From Lachnospiraceae bacterium (GTDB lineage Bacteria; Bacillota; Clostridia; Lachnospirales; Lachnospiraceae), in contig JAFXCD010000023.1 in assembly GCA_017521605.1 (NCBI GenBank), positions 1-64,000 on the forward strand: a stretch of DNA of 64,000 bases, read 5' to 3'. Made by a program: the position numbers and the translations under genes. The first letter of the stretch is position 1. Every line of letters starts with the position of its first letter. Shown here piece by piece: positions 26,285 through 34,184 of the stretch. The notes beneath the pieces are model-generated. The model was not told the origin of the DNA, did no database searches, and was given only the letters and a program-made list of their open reading frames with translations.

Positions 26285-26908
26285 CTATTTTGGTATTACC
26301 GTGTAGCTTAAATCACCTGAAAGATCGGAAATGATTAAGCCGAAGTCAATGGAGCCTCCTGCCGGTATTTTGGCATTATGGTCTTCGTTGGTAACAATCA
26401 GAGTGTCGCCGTCCAGACTGTATTTTCCGCGCCATCCGCTGTCGATAGCAGTGCCTTCGCCTACTTTGACACGAAGAGTCCAACCGTTTGTCGCGGTGTC
26501 TGTATTGTTGGTAAGTACCATGTTCATGCGATAAAACTTAGGACTTTCTCCCCAGTTATCATCTGTATTAATGTCCAGGGTAAATGCATCTTTGGGTAAT
26601 TCCGCAGAGGGAGTATCCGGTGCTTCGGTAGCAAACGGTTCTGCTGTGGGTGCCTCTGTTGCTGAAGGGGCACTTGTCGCTACCGGAGCTTCTGACTGGG
26701 GAGCCTCTGTAGGCTCAGGGGTAATGTTCTCCGTAGATGTCTGCAGATTTTCAGAAGTGGCAGGTTCCGGTGTGGATGCAGTAGCAGAAGCATTGTTTGC
26801 AGGAGTACTTTTTCCGGCATTCAGACCAAACATAAATGCAAGTAAAACGAGAAGAATTACTACTGCTATGGAAAGTATCATAATTATCAAATTCTTTTTG
26901 TCTTTCAT
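26285..26908 (-). CDS. Membrane-anchored CBM2-like carbohydrate-binding protein
   Basis: A 207-residue protein. One N-terminal transmembrane helix (about residues 5-27) leads into a Pro/Thr/Ala/Glu-rich linker (about 30-108) and a C-terminal domain (about 110-207). That domain has the CBM2 pattern of cellulose/xylan binders: LTNNTDTATNGWTLRVKV, a conserved Trp in DSGWRGKYSL, and PAGGSIDFGL. No catalytic domain is attached. It would display a single carbohydrate-binding module on the outer face, perhaps tethering the cell to plant fibre or binding its own glycan. ATG at 26908 is chosen because GGAGG lies just upstream; a TTG start at 26920 would overlap that site. Confidence 0.75.
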   Translation of the reverse strand: MKDKKNLIIMILSIAVVILLVLLAFMFGLNAGKSTPANNASATASTPEPATSENLQTSTENITPEPTEAPQSEAPVATSAPSATEAPTAEPFATEAPDTPSAELPKDAFTLDINTDDNWGESPKFYRMNMVLTNNTDTATNGWTLRVKVGEGTAIDSGWRGKYSLDGDTLIVTNEDHNAKIPAGGSIDFGLIISDLSGDLSYTVIPK

Positions 26909-27128
26909 AAGTTCCTCCAAAAGATAATTGTTGATATAGGTATTATGCTATTCCATAATAGAATAAAATGAAAATTCGTTTTTGGCAATAATATACGATT
27001 TATTTTTTAAAATCTTATTCAAAATGACAATGATAAAAGCGTAATTTATATGGAAAAAAGCGGTGTATCATGATAAAATAATAATGATGCGTTAGCACCA
27101 CAGAAAAATAAAAGGATGGGGTATATTT
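26909..27128. other. Divergent intergenic region
   Basis: A 220-base AT-rich gap between the divergent CBM2-like and SGNH genes. Likely promoters for both lie here, but no pair of boxes stands out clearly enough to call. Confidence 0.4.
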
Positions 27129-28076
27129 ATGAAATTAACAAATGAACAATTAAAAGCTATTTATTTCGGGGCATACAGTTTTGCGGAAACAGAGGATGGT
27201 TATCTAAAGTCCTTTCAGTACAATCAGGACCAGATGAATCATTTAAAAGAGGTTTTTGATTTCTGGTTTGAAAGATGTGATGCCGGCAGTGCAAAGACCT
27301 TGGAATTTACCACTACAGCTACAAGCTTTTCTTTTGATTACAAAATCGTATGGATGGGTTCGCCGGATTCCATCGAGCTGGCTGTGGATGGTGTGATTAC
27401 AGATATCCGCTATGTGGCACAAATTGATAAAGAGGGTAAGCTTTCTTTTACATTACCGGAAGGGGAGAAGTCAGTAATCCTATATACACCTGCAGATGCT
27501 ACTATGTGGATTAAGAATTTTGAGATTGACGGAGAGTACACACCTGCAGTAAAGGGAGAAAAGGTGCTTTGGCTGGGAGACTCCATAACTCAGGGCTTTG
27601 GTCCTCTTCGTTCCGCCCAGACCTATGTAAGTGTGGCAAACCGTTTGCTGAATTATGATATTGTAAATCAGGGAATCGGCGGATATATATATGACCCTAA
27701 GATTCTGATGAAAATGGAGGGTTATACCCCTGATAAGATTATTGTAGCACTGGGAACCAATCAGTTTGGTACAGAGACCATGGATGACATTGAAGAGTAT
27801 TATGAGAAGCTGATGGGTATTTATGGAGATACTCCGGTGCTTTGTATCCTTCCTTTGTGGAGAGGGGATGTGGAAGGCGGCGAACCTACATTGATAGAGT
27901 TCTGCGGCAAATTAAAGAAAATTGCAGAAAAGTACGATAATGTAACTATCGTGGATGGTTTTAAACTGGTTCCCCATTTGGAGGAATATTTCCTGGATAA
28001 GCTACACCCCAACTGTCTGGGTTGTGAGTGGTACGGCCGGAATCTGGTGGAAGAAATTCGTAAGAATGGTTTCTAA
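27129..28076 (+). CDS. SGNH/GDSL-family esterase with N-terminal beta domain
   Basis: A 315-residue cytoplasmic protein. The N-terminal 140 residues look like a beta-sandwich, as in SsfX3-like and carbohydrate esterases. The hydrolase part has all four SGNH blocks: GDSITQG with nucleophile S152, GIGGYIYD (Gly block), ALGTNQF (Asn block) and DKLHPN with D290 and H293. It should remove acyl or acetyl groups; carbohydrate acetyl esters are plausible given the nearby xylosidase and CBM2-like genes, but the substrate cannot be read. A PlsY gene follows after 46 bases. Confidence 0.88.
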   Translation: MKLTNEQLKAIYFGAYSFAETEDGYLKSFQYNQDQMNHLKEVFDFWFERCDAGSAKTLEFTTTATSFSFDYKIVWMGSPDSIELAVDGVITDIRYVAQIDKEGKLSFTLPEGEKSVILYTPADATMWIKNFEIDGEYTPAVKGEKVLWLGDSITQGFGPLRSAQTYVSVANRLLNYDIVNQGIGGYIYDPKILMKMEGYTPDKIIVALGTNQFGTETMDDIEEYYEKLMGIYGDTPVLCILPLWRGDVEGGEPTLIEFCGKLKKIAEKYDNVTIVDGFKLVPHLEEYFLDKLHPNCLGCEWYGRNLVEEIRKNGF

Positions 28077-28122
28077 AATATAGATACAAAGGATAAAATG
28101 ACAGAGTACAAAGGGAAAAAGT

Positions 28123-28770
28123 ATGGGAGTGTCTATTACCATTTTGAAATATGTGGGCATTATTTTGGCTGGATATATTATTGGTTCTTCCAGTATGTCC
28201 TTTTACATATCAAAATTCAAGAAGATTAATCTAAAGGAAAAAGGCTCCAAAAATTTAGGAGCTTCCAATACATTAGCCATTATTGGTAAAAAAGCGGCAG
28301 CAGCCGTGCTGGTGCATGATGTACTGAAGTCCTTTTTTGCTATATTGGCAGTGCGCTTGCTTTTTGATATCCCCTACAATAAGGTGGATTGGCTGTTGGC
28401 AGCAGTAGGTGTGGCGGCGGTGCTGGGACATATTTTCCCATTCTATCTGAAATTCAAGGGTGGAAAAGGATTTGCTACATACATAGGATTGATTTTCGGA
28501 TTGGACTGGCGATTGTTTCTGGCTGTGGTGGGAATCATTTTCCTGGTGGCTTTTATTACAGATTATATTGTGGCCGGTACCTTTAGTACAATTACTATTG
28601 GACCATTATACTATTTGGTGATACAACCATCATTAATAGTGGCTGGTATTGTAGCTATCGGCTCACTGGTGATTTTGTGGAAGCATCGTGAAAATATTAT
28701 AAATCTGAAAAACGGTAGTGAAATGAAGATTCGCAGTGCGTTTCAAAATAAATACAAACAAGCAAGTTAA
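28123..28770 (+). CDS. plsY: Glycerol-3-phosphate acyltransferase PlsY
   Basis: A 215-residue integral membrane enzyme with five or so helices. The three PlsY signature loops are visible: GSKNLGASNT (about residues 41-50), the VLVHDVLKS segment, and GHIFPFYLKFKGGKGFAT (about 103-120). PlsY moves an acyl group from acyl-phosphate to glycerol-3-phosphate, the first step of phospholipid synthesis in most Gram-positives. The sequence is more divergent than usual around the N-terminal SSSMSF, so a second, specialised copy is possible. An ABC exporter gene starts 14 bases downstream. Confidence 0.87.
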   Translation: MGVSITILKYVGIILAGYIIGSSSMSFYISKFKKINLKEKGSKNLGASNTLAIIGKKAAAAVLVHDVLKSFFAILAVRLLFDIPYNKVDWLLAAVGVAAVLGHIFPFYLKFKGGKGFATYIGLIFGLDWRLFLAVVGIIFLVAFITDYIVAGTFSTITIGPLYYLVIQPSLIVAGIVAIGSLVILWKHRENIINLKNGSEMKIRSAFQNKYKQAS

Positions 28771-28784
28771 TAGGAGGAAAGAAC

Positions 28785-30608
28785 ATGGCACCAAGAGGTG
28801 GTTCTATGCGAGGGGGATATTTAACAGAAGAGGAAAAGGCTAACATGCCAAAGGTTACCTTGCCCTTATTAAAACGCATTTTTTCTTATTTGGCGCCCTA
28901 CTGGAAGCAGATGGCAGTGGTACTTATCTGTATCATTGTTTCTTCCGCATTTGGTTTATTACCCTCCGTACTGACAGGAAAGATTATTGACGAAGGTCTC
29001 ATTGGGCAGAATATGCGGATGCTGGTGATTCTGATTATCACATCCTTGGGCGTGACGCTGGGAGCAAATTTGATCCGAGTGGCAGAGAGTTATTTGAATA
29101 CCTGGATTGCCCAGCATATTACCTATGATATGCGTAATAAGATGTATAAGCATTTACAGCAGATGTCACAGGGCTTTTTTACTTCCAATAATCAGGGCGA
29201 TATTATAACCCGAATGACCAGTGATATTTCCGGTGTGGAAAGGGTAATTACCAGTACCTTTACCAGTATTTTGTCCAACGTAATTACTCTGGTAGTGGCT
29301 ATGATTATTATGTTTCAAGAAAGCTGGATACTGGCATTGGTGGGTATGCTGGTGATTCCTTTGTTTACCATTCCCACCAGATGGGCAGGTAAGACCAGAT
29401 GGACCCTGACTCAGGAATCCCAGGAATGCAATGATGAAATCAATGGTATTTTAAATGAAACACTGTCTGTCAGCGGTCAGCTTTTGGTAAAACTGTTTGG
29501 CAGGGAGAATTACGAATATGAAAAATACCAAAATGCAAATCAGCGGATGATACGCTTGAATATCAAGGAAAGTATGGCCGGACGCTGGTTCATGGTGATT
29601 ATAAACACATTTTCCAGTGTGGGTCCCATGTTACTTTATCTGGTAGGCGGTATTCTCATGATGAAGTATAATTCCGACCTGACAGTGGGTGACATTACGG
29701 TTTTGGTGACCTTGCTTGGCAGAATGTACGGACCGGTAAACTCTCTTCTGAATATGCAAGTGGAATGGATTCGTTCCATGGCCCTGTTTACTCGTATTTT
29801 TGAGTATTATGATATGCCTGTTGAGATTAAGAATGCAGAGGATGCTATTATACCGAAAAGTACTCAGGGAAATGTGGAATTTAAGCATGTAGAGTTTGCG
29901 TACAATGAAGAACGTAAGATTTTAAAGGATATTAATTTTGAGTTGAAGAGTGGTAACAGTATTGCCATCGTAGGGCCTTCCGGTTCTGGTAAGAGTACCA
30001 TTGTAAATCTGATTCCCAGATTGTATGATGTGTTGGGCGGAGAGGTGACCTTTGATGGCGTGGATGTGCGTAAGCTGGATTTGGAATATCTGCGTAATCA
30101 GATAGGTATAGTATCACAGGAAACATATCTGTTTAATGGTACAATCCGTGAAAACCTGCTTTATGCAAAGCCGGATGCTACGGAAGAAGAGATGATTGAA
30201 GCTTGTAAAAAAGCCAACATCTATGAGTTCGTACAGAAACAGGAAAAGGGACTGGATGCCATGGTAGGTAACAGAGGTCTGAAGCTGTCCGGTGGTGAAA
30301 AACAGCGACTTTCTATAGCTCGTGTACTTTTGAAGGACCCTGTTCTGTTTATTTTCGATGAAGCGACGGCATCCTTGGATTCCATCTCTGAAAGTAAGAT
30401 TCAGGAGGCAATTAATCCGATTATTGAATCCAGAACCAGTATCCTTATCGCCCATCGTCTGTCCACCATTCTGGCTGCAGATGAAATTTTGGTAATTAAG
30501 GATGGTGTAATTGCGGAAAGAGGTGTACATGAAGAGCTGGTAAAAGCCGGTGGAACCTATACTGAGCTCTATGAAACACAGTTTGGAAAAGCTCTGGAAA
30601 AACAGTAA
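28785..30608 (+). CDS. ABC exporter (membrane domain fused to ATPase), likely homodimer
   Basis: A 607-residue MsbA/Sav1866-like exporter. The membrane domain is about residues 35-345. The ATPase has Walker A GPSGSGKST (397-405), signature LSGGEKQR, Walker B VLFIFDEATASLD and IAHRLST. Ribosome site AGGAGG at about 28772-28777. It follows PlsY by 14 bases, so lipid export is conceivable, but family resemblance alone does not give the substrate. The N-terminus (APRGGSMRGGYLTEEEKANMP) is a short polar tail often seen in Lachnospiraceae members. A strong terminator follows. Confidence 0.92.
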   Translation: MAPRGGSMRGGYLTEEEKANMPKVTLPLLKRIFSYLAPYWKQMAVVLICIIVSSAFGLLPSVLTGKIIDEGLIGQNMRMLVILIITSLGVTLGANLIRVAESYLNTWIAQHITYDMRNKMYKHLQQMSQGFFTSNNQGDIITRMTSDISGVERVITSTFTSILSNVITLVVAMIIMFQESWILALVGMLVIPLFTIPTRWAGKTRWTLTQESQECNDEINGILNETLSVSGQLLVKLFGRENYEYEKYQNANQRMIRLNIKESMAGRWFMVIINTFSSVGPMLLYLVGGILMMKYNSDLTVGDITVLVTLLGRMYGPVNSLLNMQVEWIRSMALFTRIFEYYDMPVEIKNAEDAIIPKSTQGNVEFKHVEFAYNEERKILKDINFELKSGNSIAIVGPSGSGKSTIVNLIPRLYDVLGGEVTFDGVDVRKLDLEYLRNQIGIVSQETYLFNGTIRENLLYAKPDATEEEMIEACKKANIYEFVQKQEKGLDAMVGNRGLKLSGGEKQRLSIARVLLKDPVLFIFDEATASLDSISESKIQEAINPIIESRTSILIAHRLSTILAADEILVIKDGVIAERGVHEELVKAGGTYTELYETQFGKALEKQ

Positions 30609-30691
30609 TTTGTAATTTATCGTTTTATCAAATTAGTGCGAGTTAGTAAAATGCCTATAAATAAATTGAATCAATGGTAAAATTTGTATAA

Positions 30692-30724
30692 AAGACCGAA
30701 ATTCAGCTTTCGGTCTTTTTTTTT
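30692..30724 (+). terminator. Strong terminator before the exopolysaccharide locus
   Basis: AAGACCGAAA (30692-30701) pairs with TTTCGGTCTT (30708-30717), 6-base loop, followed by a long T run. Confidence 0.92.
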
Positions 30725-30735
30725 ATGTCGATAAA

Positions 30736-30744
30736 TGTTATAAT
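30736..30744 (+). promoter_or_regulatory. Extended -10 promoter element for the Pel-like operon
   Basis: TGTTATAAT contains a consensus TATAAT with an upstream TGn. No good -35 is present, as expected for an extended -10 promoter. No riboswitch-sized leader lies between it and the first gene at 30799. Confidence 0.45.
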
Positions 30745-30798
30745 TTAGTTGACAATGGGGTACTATGGGGAAAAAGAGAGAAAAAGGAATTGTAAAAA

Positions 30799-31083
30799 AT
30801 GTCGAAAACGATTAAGGAATGGAGCAAACAATATCAGTTACGTTATGCAGCAGGGCGATTTTATCTGCTGGATATGGAACAGACAGGTGTGCCATATAAA
30901 CGTCCTATGGAAATGAATGCAATTGGGACAGAAATATGGAAGATGTTGGTGGAAGGCTATACCACGGAGCAGATTGTACAAAAGCTGGCAAGTGAGTATG
31001 AAGCAGATGCGGAAGATATTGGTGAAGATGTATTACAGTTTCAAAAGAGCTTGATAATGTACGGAGTGAAAATAGGGGAATAA
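30799..31083 (+). CDS. Stand-alone PqqD-like protein
   Basis: A 94-residue protein with the PqqD fold pattern: short beta strands, then NAIGTEIWKMLVEGYTTEQIVQKLASEY and a final helix with LIMYGVKIG. PqqD-like domains (RRE) normally bind leader peptides of ribosomal natural products. Here it is the first gene of a Pel-type exopolysaccharide operon, 3 bases before the PelD fusion, with no precursor peptide next to it. The same domain is fused to a kinase at 56431-57597, where a leader-bearing protein is nearby. Whether this copy binds a peptide or is an adaptor for the polysaccharide machine is open. Confidence 0.8.
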   Translation: MSKTIKEWSKQYQLRYAAGRFYLLDMEQTGVPYKRPMEMNAIGTEIWKMLVEGYTTEQIVQKLASEYEADAEDIGEDVLQFQKSLIMYGVKIGE

Positions 31084-31086
31084 AGA

Positions 31087-33258
31087 ATGAATATTTTATT
31101 AATCGGTGGTTCCGGGAGTTTTATTAACAACCTGATTATTAAGTTAAATAAAGAGGGACACAGAATTTATCTTTTGACCGGTAGCCGCTATAAACAGGCA
31201 CCATATCAGAAGGTATTTGAACGCTATGATTTTACATATGATTGTGCCTGTCTGGATGAGATATTTAAGAGTATAGATCCGGATTTGACATTATTTATGG
31301 GTGCGCATGATACGAATTTCAGGTGGCAGGAGGAAAAGGATGCGGTTCGTTTTTCTGCCAGTCTGATGAATATTCTTATGGCATATTCCATGAATAATGT
31401 GGGTAGATTTATTTATCTGTCATCAGATGAAGTATATGGTTATGATTATGACAGGTTTATTACAGAGGAAAGTCCTACAGCACCTTCAACATTGCGGGGT
31501 ATGGTAATAGCACAGGGAGAGGAATTATGTAGAAGCTTCCGTATGAACAGAGGACTGGATATTCTGACATTGCGTATTGATAATATTTACAGTATTCCCC
31601 AGGAACGAAAGGATGTAAATAACAATATATGCGCACGTATGTGTCTTGAGGCATTGGAAAAGGGAACTATATCCATAACCTATGATCATTTAATGTCATT
31701 CATGTATGAAACAGACGCTGTAGAGTTTATTTATCGTTTTGTGCAGGCAGACAGCCAAAAGTATTCCATCTACAATTTGTCCGTGTCAGAAGCAGTTTCC
31801 GAACAGGAACTGGCACAGATGGTTCGTGAAGCGGTAGGTGGTGAAATTGAAATTAAATATTCCGAAAAACTGGGTCAAAGAAGAGTACTTTCCAATAATC
31901 GTATGTGTGAGGAATTTAATATTCCGTTAAACTGTGACTTGGAAGCCATTATTCAAAGAATGGCAGAGCATATGAAGAAGAATAGTCATATTTTTCTTCG
32001 TGGAGAGCAGGAAAAGTTACCATGGTGGAAAAGACTTATGAATAAAGCCGGATGGTTTATTCATGCCATGATTCCATTTGTAGAGAATTTGATTTGTTTT
32101 GTGCCATTTTTTATGATTAATAATCGTACTGCAGACAGTGCATATTTTGCAAATTTGGATTTGTATTTATTATATGTATTATTGTTTGCTATTATTTATG
32201 GACAGCAGCAGGCTACATTCTCGGCAGTGCTTGCTACAGCAGGTTATTGTTTTAGACAAATGTATGAACGTTCCGGCTTTGAATTAATGCTGGATTCCAA
32301 TACATATATATGGATTGCACAGCTGTTTATTTTAGGATTGACTATCGGTTATATGAAGGATAAATTAAATATTCTGAAGAGAGAAAGTGAAGAAGAACAG
32401 GAATTCTTGTCAGTTCAACTTAGTGATATTCAGGATATTAATAATAGTAATGTACGTGTAAAGGATGCTTTGGAAACCCAGATTGTAAATCAGAATGACA
32501 GTATTGGTAAAATATATAGTATCACATCATCTCTTGACCAATATAGTGCGGAAGAAGTGTTATTCTATGCAACAGAAATCCTGGTACAGCTATTTGGAAG
32601 CAGGGATGTAGCCATTTATACTATTTCCAATAATGAGTATGCCAGATTGTTTTCTGCTACCTCTCAAACCGCAAGAGGAATGGGGAATTCCATTAAATAT
32701 GCAGAAATGGGTGAGTTTTATAGAACCTTAATGGAAAGGAAAGTTTATATCAATAAGGATTTAGATGAAAAATATCCACTTATGGCCAATGCGATTTTTG
32801 AAGGAGAGAAGATGCAGATGATTCTTTGTATCTGGGGGATTCCATGGGAAAGAATGACATTAAGTCAGGCAAATCAGCTAACAGTTGTCAGCGCTCTGAT
32901 TCAAAATGCAGTGTTGCGTGCAAACAGATATCTTAAGGTTTTGGAAAGCGAGAGATATGTGGCAGGAACGCGTATTATGGAAACTAAAGCATTTTCAGCG
33001 TTGTCACATGCATTTATGAATGCAGAAAGTAAGGGATTGACAGATAGTACTTTGCTAAGAGTAAAGTCGGGGTCTAATGATCCGAAACAGGCAGGTATGT
33101 TTTTGGAAGCCAAATTACGAGATACAGATTATATTGGTACTTTAGAGGATGGAAAGCTTTACATATTGTTGTCCAATACCAGCAAAGAGCATTCACTACA
33201 TGTAATTGACAGAATGGCTAATATGGGTGTGGACATCGAGGTGATGGAGGAAATGTAA
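31087..33258 (+). CDS. pelD: SDR-PelD fusion, c-di-GMP receptor of the Pel machinery
   Basis: A 723-residue fusion. Residues 1-290 form an NAD-dependent epimerase/SDR domain (ILLIGGSGSF at the start, YLSSDEVYG). The usual YxxxK catalytic pair is not visible where expected (STLRGMVIAQGEE), so it may only bind nucleotide. Residues about 325-425 hold four transmembrane helices, a short coiled coil follows, then a GAF domain (about 470-610) and a degenerate GGDEF domain. The latter keeps an RxxD inhibitory-site motif (R678-D-T-D681) while the active site reads EDGKL. This is the layout of PelD, which binds c-di-GMP to switch on Pel polymerisation. It is 3 bases after the PqqD-like gene and 4 before the PelE-like gene. 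Confidence 0.85.
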   Translation: MNILLIGGSGSFINNLIIKLNKEGHRIYLLTGSRYKQAPYQKVFERYDFTYDCACLDEIFKSIDPDLTLFMGAHDTNFRWQEEKDAVRFSASLMNILMAYSMNNVGRFIYLSSDEVYGYDYDRFITEESPTAPSTLRGMVIAQGEELCRSFRMNRGLDILTLRIDNIYSIPQERKDVNNNICARMCLEALEKGTISITYDHLMSFMYETDAVEFIYRFVQADSQKYSIYNLSVSEAVSEQELAQMVREAVGGEIEIKYSEKLGQRRVLSNNRMCEEFNIPLNCDLEAIIQRMAEHMKKNSHIFLRGEQEKLPWWKRLMNKAGWFIHAMIPFVENLICFVPFFMINNRTADSAYFANLDLYLLYVLLFAIIYGQQQATFSAVLATAGYCFRQMYERSGFELMLDSNTYIWIAQLFILGLTIGYMKDKLNILKRESEEEQEFLSVQLSDIQDINNSNVRVKDALETQIVNQNDSIGKIYSITSSLDQYSAEEVLFYATEILVQLFGSRDVAIYTISNNEYARLFSATSQTARGMGNSIKYAEMGEFYRTLMERKVYINKDLDEKYPLMANAIFEGEKMQMILCIWGIPWERMTLSQANQLTVVSALIQNAVLRANRYLKVLESERYVAGTRIMETKAFSALSHAFMNAESKGLTDSTLLRVKSGSNDPKQAGMFLEAKLRDTDYIGTLEDGKLYILLSNTSKEHSLHVIDRMANMGVDIEVMEEM

Positions 33259-33262
33259 GAGC

Positions 33263-34153
33263 ATGTTTTGGATAATGCTTATCATTAATTTAATAATTGT
33301 AGTCTGTTATCTGATTTGGAATATTGTGCGTAAAGAGGAAAAACAGAAAGGCTTTATTATTCGTTCGGTTGTGATGTTCTGTTGTCCCATTATCGGTCCC
33401 TGTTTCTTTTTGATAAGTCATGTTCTGTTTTTGGTGGTTTTTTCGGATACGGTGGATTTGGAAGATGTTATCTTTAGTAAGGAGCGTGTAAAAACTTACT
33501 TGCACGCAGATGAAGACAGAGAGCGTAATGTGGTACCCTTGGAAGAAGCTATTGAGATTACGGATAAGGAAAATTTGCGTAATCTTATGATGAACATTGT
33601 TCGTGGAGATATACATCAGTCCTTGGCGAAGGTGGCGATGGCTATGGATGGAGAAGATACGGAAACAGCACATTATGCAGCATCCGTATTACAGGATACA
33701 CTTAATGATTTCAGAAACAGGGTGCATAGTGTCAGAGAAGCTGTTTTAAAGAATGATGAGCATCAGGTTGATTATGCATGTTACCTGATTGAATATATGG
33801 ATAGCTTTTTGAAGCAGAATGTGCTTACGGAACTGGAACAAAAGACCTATGTAAATATTATGGATGAAACCTGTGAGCTGATATATGAGAAGGAACCGCT
33901 TCGTTTGCTGAATGTTCATTATGAAATGGTGGCAATCAGATTACTTGAGGTAAATGAGTTTGAGAAGAGCCAAAAGTGGTGTGAACGTTCCGTGTATCAT
34001 CACCCCAATACCTTGTCCACTTATACCATGCAGCTGAAGTTATATTTTACCAGTAATCAAAAAGAAAAGTTTTTTAGTGTGCTGGATGAGTTGAGAAGTT
34101 CATCGGTGGTTATTGATAAAGAGACATTGGAAATGATACGTATATTTTTGTAA
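33263..34153 (+). CDS. pelE: PelE-like membrane/TPR protein
   Basis: A 296-residue protein. Two N-terminal transmembrane helices (about residues 2-18 and 30-57) are followed by a cytoplasmic helical region of TPR-like pairs (about 100-296). PelE of the Pel system has the same plan and bridges PelD to the glycosyltransferase. Sequence identity cannot be judged by eye; the call rests on architecture and on position between the PelD fusion and PelF/PelG. It starts 4 bases after pelD. Confidence 0.7.
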   Translation: MFWIMLIINLIIVVCYLIWNIVRKEEKQKGFIIRSVVMFCCPIIGPCFFLISHVLFLVVFSDTVDLEDVIFSKERVKTYLHADEDRERNVVPLEEAIEITDKENLRNLMMNIVRGDIHQSLAKVAMAMDGEDTETAHYAASVLQDTLNDFRNRVHSVREAVLKNDEHQVDYACYLIEYMDSFLKQNVLTELEQKTYVNIMDETCELIYEKEPLRLLNVHYEMVAIRLLEVNEFEKSQKWCERSVYHHPNTLSTYTMQLKLYFTSNQKEKFFSVLDELRSSSVVIDKETLEMIRIFL

Positions 34154-34184
34154 AGACTTATTTGTATGAAAGGGAGATGAGAAT

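Noticed and set aside
28123-30608. PlsY and the ABC exporter as a dedicated lipid export unit
   Set aside because: Gene spacing is suggestive, but the exporter has no lipid-specific feature that can be read from sequence, so this was kept as a remark only.
30725-30798. c-di-GMP riboswitch ahead of the Pel-like operon
   Set aside because: The leader is only about 55-75 bases, too short, and shows no conserved GEMM core. Control is more likely through the PelD protein.
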